From: Mucilaginibacter mali
Lineage (GTDB): Bacteria > Bacteroidota > Bacteroidia > Sphingobacteriales > Sphingobacteriaceae
Length of the DNA: 64,000 nucleotides
NCBI RefSeq assembly: GCF_013283875.1
Contig: NZ_CP054139.1
Location: 3,596,001 to 3,660,000 of the forward strand
Direction: 5' to 3'
Every line of letters begins with the position of its first letter. Position 1 is the stretch's first letter. Under the pieces are notes generated by a model. That model ran no database searches. It had not been told where the DNA came from and saw nothing but the letters and a program-made list of their open reading frames with translations. Of this stretch, positions 52,013-61,068 are shown piece after piece. Made by a program: the position numbers and the translations under genes.

Positions 52013-53704
52013 TTAATTCCAGTTTGGAAAATAACGGCTGTTATCATATTTAGGGCCGGTTATTGTGCCGTCAACCTGGGTTTGCGGTATTGGTCTCAAC
52101 ACATGAAAGTTCTTGATATTGGCACGGGCATCGGCATTATGCAGTTTCACGCGTGTTAGTAAAGTGCCGGTGCGTACCAGGTCTTGCCACCGGCATAGCT
52201 CGCCGCACATTTCCCTTGCACGTTCGTCCAATATAAAATCAAGGTTCACATTAGCCGCTGTTATATCCATAGCAGCAACATTGCCGGTTGGATAGGCTGC
52301 CCGCTCACGTATGGCATTGATGTAAGGCACTGCCTCGCCTGGTCTGCCGTCCATTAACAAGGCTTCGGCCGCTATCAGATATGTTTCTGCCAACCGGTAG
52401 ATAATGATTGGCCTTACCGATGGGGCATTAAGATCGGTACGCTTGTCATCATAATATTTTATCATGGTTGGATACAAGGTATTTACATACTTGCTTGGCG
52501 GTATTACCTGGTAACGGTATTTAGCTATCTGTGCAGCCGTCAGTTCAATGCCGGGCATATAAATTGCCGTATCGCCCACCATAAATTTGGGGTTCCCGCT
52601 ACCATCTTTAGGTAAATTTGCCGCGTTATTTGCCAGCCAAACCGATTGAAATGTTTTAAAATAACGGGTATCGTTGGTTTTATCTTTAAAGGCGGTATCG
52701 GTTAACCAGCGGGTCGGCATTACCCTGGCATAAGGCCTGCCATAATAAATATCGCGCTGCATACCCGGCTGTACTTCATAACGCGGCACAAACAAGTGCA
52801 CATACAGGTTATCCGGCCCGCTGTTGTTTTGCGCGGCCGAGCCATTGTAAGCCGCGCTTGTGGTATGTTGTACCGTCCACAAAACTTCGGCATTGGTTTC
52901 GTTTCCCTGTGCATACACTTTACCAAAATCCTGCAACAGTTTTACACTACCGGCAGGGGCAGCGGTATTGATTACATTTGCTGCGGTAGCTGCGGCATTT
53001 TTAAAATCATCGGGCTGTTTAACCGCAGAGTACCCTCTTGTAAGATAAACCTTGGCCAATACGTGCATGGCAGCAATTTTTGTTGCTTTTCCGGGCAGTA
53101 CATTTAGTGTTTGCGGGCTTGCCGGTAAGCTACCCATCGCATCGTTCAAATCCTGAATAATAAGCGTATAAACATCGGCCAGCTTATCGCGCGATGCCGA
53201 AAGTGTAGGCTCGCTTTGGAAGTGTACGTTCACGGTTACATCGGCCCAATTCTGAACAAGTATAAAATAATAATTGGCCCGCAGGAACTTTGCTTCGGCT
53301 ATCATTTCGGCCTTGGTTGCCGCATCAATGCCTGCTAATGCCGGCGCATTATCAATTAAGCCGTTACAGGTATTAATAAAGGTATAACAGTTTTTCCAGA
53401 TGCCCGAAACGGTGCCGTCTGATGTATTGAAGCCACTACTATAACGCACAAGCGCGCCGGTGCCGTCAACGCCGGCCTGAAACTCGTCGGTACCACCTAC
53501 CGACATTTCAAAGTAAGTATCGGGGCCATAAATGGTCCGGAAACCGGCATATGCAGCGTCCAGCCCGGCCTGTATGCCTTGCTGGGTCGTAAAAAAGCCG
53601 GGCGTTAAGTTGGATAATGGATGTTCTTCCAGTTTTTTATTGCAGCCAACCAATATAGCGGCCAGCATTATACTAATAATGGTATAGCTATTTATCTTTT
53701 TCAT
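52013..53704 (-). CDS. SusD/RagB-family surface lipoprotein
   Basis: A 563-residue glycan- or peptide-binding outer-membrane lipoprotein that acts with the SusC channel. The start is the ATG at 53702-53704 (MKKINSYTII), the longer frame needing a TTG. A lipobox ends at Cys21 (ILVGC). SusD hallmarks are NLTPGFFTTQQGIQAGLDAAYAGF near 31-54 and AKFLRANYYFILVQNWADV near 140-158, and the C-terminal RLAETYLIAAEALLMDGRPGEAVPYINAIRERA near 445-477 holds the TPR helices. It lies 12 bp after the SusC stop. Confidence 0.93.
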   Translation of the reverse strand: MKKINSYTIISIMLAAILVGCNKKLEEHPLSNLTPGFFTTQQGIQAGLDAAYAGFRTIYGPDTYFEMSVGGTDEFQAGVDGTGALVRYSSGFNTSDGTVSGIWKNCYTFINTCNGLIDNAPALAGIDAATKAEMIAEAKFLRANYYFILVQNWADVTVNVHFQSEPTLSASRDKLADVYTLIIQDLNDAMGSLPASPQTLNVLPGKATKIAAMHVLAKVYLTRGYSAVKQPDDFKNAAATAANVINTAAPAGSVKLLQDFGKVYAQGNETNAEVLWTVQHTTSAAYNGSAAQNNSGPDNLYVHLFVPRYEVQPGMQRDIYYGRPYARVMPTRWLTDTAFKDKTNDTRYFKTFQSVWLANNAANLPKDGSGNPKFMVGDTAIYMPGIELTAAQIAKYRYQVIPPSKYVNTLYPTMIKYYDDKRTDLNAPSVRPIIIYRLAETYLIAAEALLMDGRPGEAVPYINAIRERAAYPTGNVAAMDITAANVNLDFILDERAREMCGELCRWQDLVRTGTLLTRVKLHNADARANIKNFHVLRPIPQTQVDGTITGPKYDNSRYFPNWN

Positions 53705-53716
53705 ATTCAAGCTGCT

Positions 53717-56700
53717 TTAAAGCGTTAAATTCAAACCAAACAAAAACGAGTATTTCGCCGGTGTATCTTCAGCAAGTTTACCTGCCGACTCAGGGTCGAT
53801 ACCGTTGAACTGATTAACATAAGGCGAAAAAAAGATGAACGGGTTTTCAACCGTAGCATAAAATTTTAAGCCCCGGGCGCCAATACCGGTAAGCCATTTT
53901 TTGGGTAAACTATATCCCATGGTAAGGCTCCTGATTTTAAGGTATGACGCACTAAAGTAACTTAGCAGCGAAGAATAGGGCGTGTTGGTATACGCGTTGG
54001 TTGGTTTAGGCCAAAAGTTTTGATGATTGGTTGGTGTCCAATAATCTATGGCGAGGTTATTATAATTACCCTGCAAGGTATTTAAAAAGCTGCCGCTTTG
54101 ATAAATGGCCGAAGTAAGCGTTCCGCCTACGCGATAAGACGCCACCACCGTAAAATCGAACCCTTTATAGCCAAACCTATTGGTTATACCGCCCGAAAAC
54201 AGGGGTTGTTCTGACCCGATGATCATCCTGTCGTTAGCGTCTATCTTACCATCACCGTTTAAATCGGCTACCCTGATGGTGCCGATAATGGATTGGCCGC
54301 CGGTAAGCGGGGTAAGGCCAAGTTGTTTTGCCATAGCGGTATCGGCAGCTGTATTTTGCCAGATCCCCATCTTTTTATAATCATAAATTGAGCTGATGGG
54401 GTGCCCCACAAAAAGATTATTGGAAATATCAATCGTTGTCCCATTGGCCAGGGCCGTTAGTTTGCCCCTGTTAAAGTTGATGTTAAAATTTGTATTCCAA
54501 CTAAACCCTCTTTTACTGCCGGGGGCAATGTTTACCGAGTTGATATTAATTTCAAGCCCTATATTTTCTGACCGGCCCACATTAGTAAGTATGGTGTTAG
54601 GGATACCGGACGTTGGCGGAAGGGTTTCGGGCAGCAACAGGTTACGGGTATATTCCCGATAAGCATCAATACTACCAGTAATACGGTCATGCAGCAAACC
54701 AAAATCCAAACCGGCATTTAATGTACGGGTATATTCCCAGTCGAGGCTGTTATTTGGCACACTGGTCGGGTAAGCGCCAATGGTATTTTTGCCCCCGTAA
54801 TTGTAGGTAACGGTCGATAAGCCTCCCTGTGTTTGATAAGGGTTAATGGCGGCATTACCCACATCTCCAAAACTAAGCCGCAGTTTCAGGTTCGAGAAAA
54901 CGGTATAATCCTTCATAAACTTTTCCTGCATTACATTCCAGGCAAAAGCCGCTGAAGGGAAAAAGTGATAATTTCTTCCCTCGCTTAGTTTTGATGAGCC
55001 GTCAGACCGGAGTGTCAGGGTTAAAAGGTATTTATCCTGATAGCCATAATTCAACCTGCCCATGTAAGATATCAGATCGTACTTGGCATATGAGCCGCTA
55101 CCGGTAAGGTTTGAGCCCACCGCGGGGTTAAAATATTGTACCCCATCAGATAAAAGATTATTATAACTGAATGAGGTGGACTCTGTCTGGTTTTCCTGTA
55201 AACTGTATAAACCGGTAAAATTGATGTGGTGATCTTTCGCAATGGTACGCTCGTAGTTCACAATATTTTCCAGGGTGTAATTGTAGAGGTACGAGTTACG
55301 GTTGTTTGCGGTAGATTGCGAGCCCTGGTTATTATAGGTTGCAGCCGCGTAAAAATTGCCATAAGTTTCAGGGCGCACTTCGGCGCCGCCGTTAAAGCGG
55401 TAACTTAAACCTGGTGCAAGTTTTGCTTCAAGATAGGCGGAGTTAAACGATCCCAATCGTTTACGGGTCTCGATAGATGCACCCGGCACAAAATTGGCCA
55501 GGGGGTTCCAAACCTGCTTGGCGCTGCCATCTACATAACCTACAAGCGCGCCTGTAGCATCATCATAAGGTGTGGCCAGCGGACTGGCACGCAATGCCTG
55601 ACCAAGCGGATTGGCGTTTTCGCCATCGATATATGAGAGGTTATTTAACGAGCTTAACCCAATCCTTACATATTTTCCCAGCTTTTGGTCGATACTTAAT
55701 TTTAACGAATAACGCGTAAAAGCCTGTCCCGGGTAAATGCCGGTTTCTTTATAATAGCCCGCGGCAATATCATATTGCGTTTTTTCGGTACCACCCGATA
55801 CCCCCAATTGATGGTTAGTTTGGAAACCGGTTTTATAGATCAAATCCTGCCAGTTAGTGCTTCGCCCGGTTTTTAATGAGGCTTGCTCCTGCGCGCCGAA
55901 TGCCCCCTCGGTAATAATACGGGGATCATCCGGGCTGGTATAAAGTGGCTTGGCCGCTGCCGCGTTAAAAAATGCCCACTTTTTCAATTGTGTATATTGT
56001 TCGCCATTCATTACGTTATACTGGCGCACAGGTTTAGAAAAGCCGGCGTAACCACTATAGGTGATTACCGGATCGCCTGACTTACCGCGCTTGGTAGTAA
56101 CCAGTATAACGCCATTAGCGCCCCTTGAACCATAAATAGCAGTTGAAGAAGCATCTTTCAGTATCTCTACCGTATTAATATCGTCTACGTTTATATCCTG
56201 GATACTGCCGGTATACGGGATACCATCCACCACAACAAGCGGGTCATTCGACGCTGATTTAGAGCGGGTACCACGTATGGTTATGGATGGCACGGCGCCC
56301 GGATGACTGTTACCGCCATTTTTTTGAATATCCACACCGGGTGCCTGGCCTTGCAATGCCTGTACCAGGTTAGATGAAGGCACTTCTTTTAAGGCTTGTG
56401 CTGATACGGATGAGATGGAGCCCGTAATATCAGACCTTTTTTGGGTACCATAGCCCACCACCACAACCTCGCTGATCGATTTCAACTCCTGCTCAAGCGT
56501 TATCCGGATACTGGTACGGCCTTTTAACTGGACATTTTGGGTAGCATACCCTACCGATGAAATGATCAATGTAGCGTTAGGGTCGATATCGGTTAGGGTG
56601 AACGCGCCGTTTGTGTCGGTCACGGTTATTTTGCTGGCTCCGGCAACGGTTACAGTGGCGCCCGGGACAGGGCCGCCTTCGTCGGACACAATACCCTTTA

Positions 56701-57130
56701 CCGTAATATTAACTGCTACTCCTGTTTCAATTACTTTTGGATCGCCTGTGCCGGTAGCAGGCATTGATGGGATATCCTTTTTCCTAAAGATCACAATGTT
56801 ATTATTGATCTCGGTATAGTTAAGCGGTGTTTTTAAGAGCATATCGTTCAGGATATCCCCAATAGCGGTATCATCATAATCATGTGCAGCGGTACTGTAA
56901 CCTGTAAGTTCTGCCGGGTTATAGGCAAATTTCACCCGCGCCTTTTTTTCTATTTTTTCGAGCGAGGCTTTCAGCGTTTCTTTTTTTATAGAAATACTGA
57001 TATGCGATGCCGTAACCTGACTATGGGCCGTCTTAGCAAAAAGCAACCCGGAGAAAGCTATCGAGCTAATAATTACCAGGAATGATGACCTCATAAAAAA
57101 AACGAATAATTGAGTTGGTTTTTTTATCAT
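53717..57130 (-). CDS. SusC/RagA TonB-dependent transporter with STN signalling domain
   Basis: A 1137-residue outer-membrane transporter that imports the ligand held by SusD. After a signal peptide (to about 38), an STN domain (HISISIKKETLKASLEKIEKKARVKFAYNP near 43-72) contacts FecR, which is characteristic of sigma/anti-sigma control. Next come a carboxypeptidase-D regulatory-like domain (VKGIVSDEGGPVPGATVTV near 144-162), the plug (SEVVVVGYGTQKRSDITGSISSV near 218-240; VEILKDASSTAIYGSRGANGVILVTTKRG) and a C-terminal barrel ending AKYSFLFGLNLTL. FecR and sigma genes lie just upstream. Confidence 0.94.
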   Translation of the reverse strand: MIKKPTQLFVFFMRSSFLVIISSIAFSGLLFAKTAHSQVTASHISISIKKETLKASLEKIEKKARVKFAYNPAELTGYSTAAHDYDDTAIGDILNDMLLKTPLNYTEINNNIVIFRKKDIPSMPATGTGDPKVIETGVAVNITVKGIVSDEGGPVPGATVTVAGASKITVTDTNGAFTLTDIDPNATLIISSVGYATQNVQLKGRTSIRITLEQELKSISEVVVVGYGTQKRSDITGSISSVSAQALKEVPSSNLVQALQGQAPGVDIQKNGGNSHPGAVPSITIRGTRSKSASNDPLVVVDGIPYTGSIQDINVDDINTVEILKDASSTAIYGSRGANGVILVTTKRGKSGDPVITYSGYAGFSKPVRQYNVMNGEQYTQLKKWAFFNAAAAKPLYTSPDDPRIITEGAFGAQEQASLKTGRSTNWQDLIYKTGFQTNHQLGVSGGTEKTQYDIAAGYYKETGIYPGQAFTRYSLKLSIDQKLGKYVRIGLSSLNNLSYIDGENANPLGQALRASPLATPYDDATGALVGYVDGSAKQVWNPLANFVPGASIETRKRLGSFNSAYLEAKLAPGLSYRFNGGAEVRPETYGNFYAAATYNNQGSQSTANNRNSYLYNYTLENIVNYERTIAKDHHINFTGLYSLQENQTESTSFSYNNLLSDGVQYFNPAVGSNLTGSGSYAKYDLISYMGRLNYGYQDKYLLTLTLRSDGSSKLSEGRNYHFFPSAAFAWNVMQEKFMKDYTVFSNLKLRLSFGDVGNAAINPYQTQGGLSTVTYNYGGKNTIGAYPTSVPNNSLDWEYTRTLNAGLDFGLLHDRITGSIDAYREYTRNLLLPETLPPTSGIPNTILTNVGRSENIGLEININSVNIAPGSKRGFSWNTNFNINFNRGKLTALANGTTIDISNNLFVGHPISSIYDYKKMGIWQNTAADTAMAKQLGLTPLTGGQSIIGTIRVADLNGDGKIDANDRMIIGSEQPLFSGGITNRFGYKGFDFTVVASYRVGGTLTSAIYQSGSFLNTLQGNYNNLAIDYWTPTNHQNFWPKPTNAYTNTPYSSLLSYFSASYLKIRSLTMGYSLPKKWLTGIGARGLKFYATVENPFIFFSPYVNQFNGIDPESAGKLAEDTPAKYSFLFGLNLTL

Positions 57131-57260
57131 ATTTGTTAGGTTTTAATTGATCAGAAAATGCTGGTGATCGGTTTAGCTTGAGACCCTTTCCAATTACCCG
57201 CATGGTCATTTAACCGGTACCCGGACTAACTTGCCCGGGTATCTTTTTATGAGCGTATAA

Positions 57261-58130
57261 CTAGTACAGCCTTACCTCCTTTCCTTTGATGTTATAATGC
57301 AGGCTATAAATGGTTTTGATGATCTTAAGTACCTGTTCCATATCATCAGCGCCCGAAAAATGAATGGTTACGATGGTATGTTCCATTTTTTTACGGTCAT
57401 AGTCCACTTTAACATTGTAAGCATTCTCCAGGCATACAATCATATCTTCAAAAGGTACATCATACAGGTTCATTTCCCGGTTACGCCAGGCTGCTACCTT
57501 TTGGGCATTAATGGTTCTTAATTTATAAGTGTGCTGATGCTGATCGTAGATGATCTCATTATCCGGATGTATCATGGTAAACAGCTTCGTGTTATCGCCC
57601 ACGGCTACAAGGCCGTTTACCACGGTTACCCGTACATCTGTTAATTTAGGATAGTACTTAACATTGAAAGCGGTGCCCAGCACCTGGGTATGCAGGCTGC
57701 CGTAACGAACAATAAACGGATGTTGCTGATCATGTTTTACATCAAAAAAAGCTTCGCCGTTAATTAACTGAATTTCACGTATGTCCGAAAAACGCTCGGG
57801 GTATTGGATAACCGCACCCGAATTTAACCAGGCCGATGAACCGTCTGGAAGGATGACTGTGGTGATATGGCCTTTCCGCGAAGATACGGTTAGCATTTTA
57901 CCCGGTCCATAAAAATCATTCATCAATAACCACGCGGCGCTACAGCACATCAATATGGATGCAGCTGCGGCATACCAGAATTTTTTAGACCTTATTAAAG
58001 CTGGCCCGTAACCAATTTGCCGATGGATATTCCTGAGCATATCCTTTTCGATGGTTTTCATCGCCTTTTCATCCTGAAAATGCGCTTCAGTATCCGCAAT
58101 GGTATGAGGTGGTCCTTTTTTTCTGAACAT
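57261..58130 (-). CDS. FecR-family anti-sigma factor
   Basis: A 289-residue inner-membrane anti-sigma factor. A short cytoplasmic region (about 50 residues) precedes one membrane helix (KFWYAAAASILMCCSAAWLLM near 50-70). The periplasmic FecR domain has TTVILPDGSSAWLNSGAVIQYPERF near 89-113 and GEAFFDVKHDQQHPFIVRYG near 125-144; the C-terminal DUF4974 region begins MNLYDVPFEDMIVCLENAYNVKVDY near 215. It should hold the ECF sigma gene product inactive until the SusC STN domain signals ligand binding. Confidence 0.92.
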   Translation of the reverse strand: MFRKKGPPHTIADTEAHFQDEKAMKTIEKDMLRNIHRQIGYGPALIRSKKFWYAAAASILMCCSAAWLLMNDFYGPGKMLTVSSRKGHITTVILPDGSSAWLNSGAVIQYPERFSDIREIQLINGEAFFDVKHDQQHPFIVRYGSLHTQVLGTAFNVKYYPKLTDVRVTVVNGLVAVGDNTKLFTMIHPDNEIIYDQHQHTYKLRTINAQKVAAWRNREMNLYDVPFEDMIVCLENAYNVKVDYDRKKMEHTIVTIHFSGADDMEQVLKIIKTIYSLHYNIKGKEVRLY

Positions 58131-58195
58131 GGGTGATCGGGATATAATTGGGTTTATATCTGCTTATACACCTAACCCGGGCACAGGTACCAGAT

Positions 58196-58768
58196 TTATT
58201 TAAAAAAAATGATAAAAATCAGGGAGAGGAACACACCAACCTTGGCGCGGAGTATCCTAAGGGCGTTTGAGAGTTGGTTTTTAACCGTACGCGGAGCAAT
58301 ATTTAATTCGCGCGAGATATCATTTACCGACAAGTGTTCGCGACGGGAAAGAATAAATACCTGCTGCATTTTTTCCGGCAGGTCATCTATATGCCGGTCT
58401 ATCTGTACGGCAAGTTCTTTGGCCAGGTATTCATCCTCGTTAGTATATTCGTATACTCCGTGCGCATCCCAAACTTTTTGCAAGCCATTTTTACGCACAG
58501 CTTCCTTTTTATAAAAGTTAGCGATGCCATTATGCAAAGCTGTATACAAATAGGAAATATGGAAACGGTTAACCTCTATTTCCTGCCGTATATTCCAAAA
58601 GTTAACAAATACATTTTGAACCAGGTCTTTAGCATCATCTACCGAGCCTGTAGCCCGATAGGCCACCTGGTAAAGCGGGCGCCACGTTTGCTTATAAAAC
58701 TGATCGAATGCCTTGATATTCCCTTCACAGATCAGAATTATCAATTCATTTTGAGACAGCTTTTTCAC
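58196..58768 (-). CDS. ECF RNA polymerase sigma factor
   Basis: A 190-residue extracytoplasmic-function sigma factor. Region 2 is seen as IKAFDQFYKQTWRPLYQVAYRATGSVDDAKDLVQNVFVNFW near 19-59 and region 4 as LPEKMQQVFILSRREHLSVNDISRELNIAPRTVKNQLSNALRIL near 130-173. The start is uncertain: I use the GTG at 58766-58768 (VKKLSQNELIILICEG), which gives usual length; an upstream GTG at 58801 would add 11 residues. It likely activates the adjacent SusCD operon under FecR control. Confidence 0.9.
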   Translation of the reverse strand: MKKLSQNELIILICEGNIKAFDQFYKQTWRPLYQVAYRATGSVDDAKDLVQNVFVNFWNIRQEIEVNRFHISYLYTALHNGIANFYKKEAVRKNGLQKVWDAHGVYEYTNEDEYLAKELAVQIDRHIDDLPEKMQQVFILSRREHLSVNDISRELNIAPRTVKNQLSNALRILRAKVGVFLSLIFIIFFK

Positions 58769-58988
58769 AAAGCAATAATTAACTAAATAAGGTAAAAACA
58801 CAGGGAATTAGCAGGCACTAAAACCCCTTTTCGTAATTGGCTACACAAATAACTAAATATTAGCTTAGCATTTTTTATAACCAAATCGGCAAATTATTAA
58901 GCTTTTTTGTCATCGGTAAAACAGGTGTTTGGCGCTTCTAAATATCTATTTCCCCCGAGGTCAATTTTATTCTGTACACCGCGCAAAT
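58769..58988. other. Leader region before sigma gene
   Basis: About 220 bp of AT-rich sequence upstream of the sigma gene up to the hairpin at 58989. No ORF and no exact TAnnTTTG box was seen. Confidence 0.4.
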
Positions 58989-59032
58989 AACCACAAAAGC
59001 CTTCAGATCGTCTCCGAAGGCTTTTTGTGGTT
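58989..59032. terminator. Bidirectional hairpin terminator
   Basis: AACCACAAAAGCCTTC and GAAGGCTTTTTGTGGTT pair around AGATCGTCTCC, a stem of about 16 bp with one bulge. It lies 22 bp after the DUF4998 stop on the minus strand, and upstream of the sigma gene. Confidence 0.8.
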
Positions 59033-59053
59033 AAACCAATTTATTAAGTTATT

Positions 59054-59809
59054 TTAAATAGGGGTTATTGTTGAGTAACCGGTGTAAAATATATCAATTG
59101 CAGTAGCATCAGGCCTATAGCCTGTTCTATATTTTACAGGAGTGCCGCTTTTATAATTTGGCAGCGTGGTTGTATTAATAAATGCCGCCGGATCTGATGG
59201 CCGCTTGGGGTTTAATACCGGTACATCAACCAGCAAAACATCTTTGCCGGTTGTAGCGTCTGTATAGGTTATTTCTACCTTAACGGCCTGCGGGCTCACG
59301 CCAAACCAGTTCATTGTTGCTGTTTTGGTTGTCGCGGTATAAACGGCGTTGTTAATCGGCCGGTTGGCTATAGAGGCAGCATAAGTATCTCCGTATACGG
59401 TACCTATTACTTCAGATTTTATAGAAGTATGGCCGGCGTTATCATAGTTATACACCTGGAATGTGTAGGCGCCCTCGGGCAAATTATTAAGGGTAAGGCG
59501 GATGGTATCGGTATTGGCTGTTTTTTTAACAGCCAATACGCTTGAATCCCTTTTATTATTCCAAAATACTTTGCATTGGGTAATTTTAGGGTCCGATACC
59601 AGCAGCCAGGTTAACAAAACGCGGCCGTTACCACTGTACGAGCTAAGCGCATCGGCCCGGCCGGTATATATCTTCTCGCCGCCTGCTAAAAAGTCTTTGT
59701 AAACATCGGTCTGCTTGCCGCAGGATGTTAGTATAGTTACACCCAGCATTAAAATAAAAGTTAGCCTGTGCCGGTATAATAGTGTATGGTTATGTTTTAT
59801 CAATTTCAT
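59054..59809 (-). CDS. DUF4998 surface lipoprotein
   Basis: A 251-residue lipoprotein of the DUF4998 type often coded next to SusCD pairs in Bacteroidota. A hydrophobic N-terminus ends in a lipobox (ILTSC, Cys30). The mature part is beta-rich with FN3-like patterns (RVLLTWLLVSDPKITQCKVFWNN near 63-85 and LNNLPEGAYTFQVYNYDNAGHTS near 107-129). It is the last gene of the second SusCD operon, 12 bp after the DUF4959/DUF5000 gene. Its role is probably glycan binding, not shown. Confidence 0.82.
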   Translation of the reverse strand: MKLIKHNHTLLYRHRLTFILMLGVTILTSCGKQTDVYKDFLAGGEKIYTGRADALSSYSGNGRVLLTWLLVSDPKITQCKVFWNNKRDSSVLAVKKTANTDTIRLTLNNLPEGAYTFQVYNYDNAGHTSIKSEVIGTVYGDTYAASIANRPINNAVYTATTKTATMNWFGVSPQAVKVEITYTDATTGKDVLLVDVPVLNPKRPSDPAAFINTTTLPNYKSGTPVKYRTGYRPDATAIDIFYTGYSTITPI

Positions 59810-59821
59810 GTGTTGTTGTTA

Positions 59822-61045
59822 TTATGGCTGTACCTGCCCGTAAACGGATAGTTCAAATAAATGGAAGAAGCCCGTCATGCCTTGTGGCGAGGCCCAGCAG
59901 TCTATATTTTTCCAGGCTACGTACCTTACGGCAGGTATATTGCTCGGGAACTGGTATTCCTGGCCACTGGTGGCAATAAATGTATCATCGGTAGTATTAA
60001 CACCCAGCGGCGAACCCGATGGTTTGATCATTACTTCATGATCTAACAACACCCAGCTGTTTACATCGGCGGGGTTATTGGTACCCCAAAGTTCCCATTC
60101 GTGCGGGTTACCATGGTTAAACTCAAAGCCGCCAACGCGTTGCCATAAAATATACCTGCTTAAACGCGCCTTCACACCCAGGTCAATAGGTATCCAGATC
60201 GGTTGGTCAACGTTTTGTTTGGTATGGAACATGCTGGTGGTATTATCATCATACAAGTTTTTTATGGGGTAGCTTGAACTGTAATCCACCGCTTCTTTCA
60301 TGGCAACGCCCGATAAAGGCAGCGGCGCGATTTGCGGGATAGGATACTTTTTACGCATATCGGCAAACTTGGTTTTGTCCAGCTTTACTTCATAAACAGG
60401 GGTCAGGCTAAATTTTAGGGTGTCTGATTTATTTCCCCAGTGATCGCGTACTACTAATGCAAATTTTTGCAACACGGGGTTAAGCCCCCTGATAGAGAAA
60501 TTACCCGATGGTAACGAGGTATAGTAGCCATCAAGCTGTTTCCAGGTACGTTGCTGCTCATCATACAACAGCGAGAATATGGCCACATTTGCAGAGTCGG
60601 GGTTAGCAAAGGCGCAGTTGAACCCGCCAAAAGATGCCTGAGGGTTTAATGATACCGCCACCTTTTTAACCGGGGGAGTTAGGGGGCTTACTTTTACCAC
60701 TACCGGCGATGATACCTGTTCGCTGCGGCTTACCGCATATAGCGTTACATCGCGCTGTAAGGTATCGCCAAAACCCTGTACAGTGATTGATTTTTGATAA
60801 AATGAGGCCTTGGCTTCCTGCTGAACACCGTTAAGCGTATAAACCGCTTTTACATACAATAAATTGGCATCATCGGGTAAGGCATAGCTAATAATGGCAC
60901 CGCCCGATAAGTTTTTTACCTGCGCGTTGCTAACCGGTTTAGGAGCTAACCCATCCGCTGTTATCGGGCTGTGTACATCGCTTTTACATGCGGCTATTGC
61001 GCCTAAAAATAGCAGGCAATAGCATAAGAGTTTAATTTTTTTCAT
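59822..61045 (-). CDS. DUF4959/DUF5126/DUF5000-like surface lipoprotein
   Basis: A 407-residue surface lipoprotein. The start is the ATG at 61043-61045 (MKKIKLLCYCLLF) and the lipobox ends at Cys20. The N-terminal half is FN3-like (LSGGAIISYALPDDANLLYVKAVYTLNGVQQEAK near 46-79 with VTLYAVSRSEQVSSPV after). The C-terminal half is discoidin-like (YPIKNLYDDNTTSMFHTKQ..PIWIPIDLGVKARLSRYILWQR near 258-305, ending FHLFELSVYG), a fold used for carbohydrate binding. It follows SusD by 23 bp. Confidence 0.85.
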   Translation of the reverse strand: MKKIKLLCYCLLFLGAIAACKSDVHSPITADGLAPKPVSNAQVKNLSGGAIISYALPDDANLLYVKAVYTLNGVQQEAKASFYQKSITVQGFGDTLQRDVTLYAVSRSEQVSSPVVVKVSPLTPPVKKVAVSLNPQASFGGFNCAFANPDSANVAIFSLLYDEQQRTWKQLDGYYTSLPSGNFSIRGLNPVLQKFALVVRDHWGNKSDTLKFSLTPVYEVKLDKTKFADMRKKYPIPQIAPLPLSGVAMKEAVDYSSSYPIKNLYDDNTTSMFHTKQNVDQPIWIPIDLGVKARLSRYILWQRVGGFEFNHGNPHEWELWGTNNPADVNSWVLLDHEVMIKPSGSPLGVNTTDDTFIATSGQEYQFPSNIPAVRYVAWKNIDCWASPQGMTGFFHLFELSVYGQVQP

Positions 61046-61068
61046 TTGATTGATCTTTAAAAAATTAA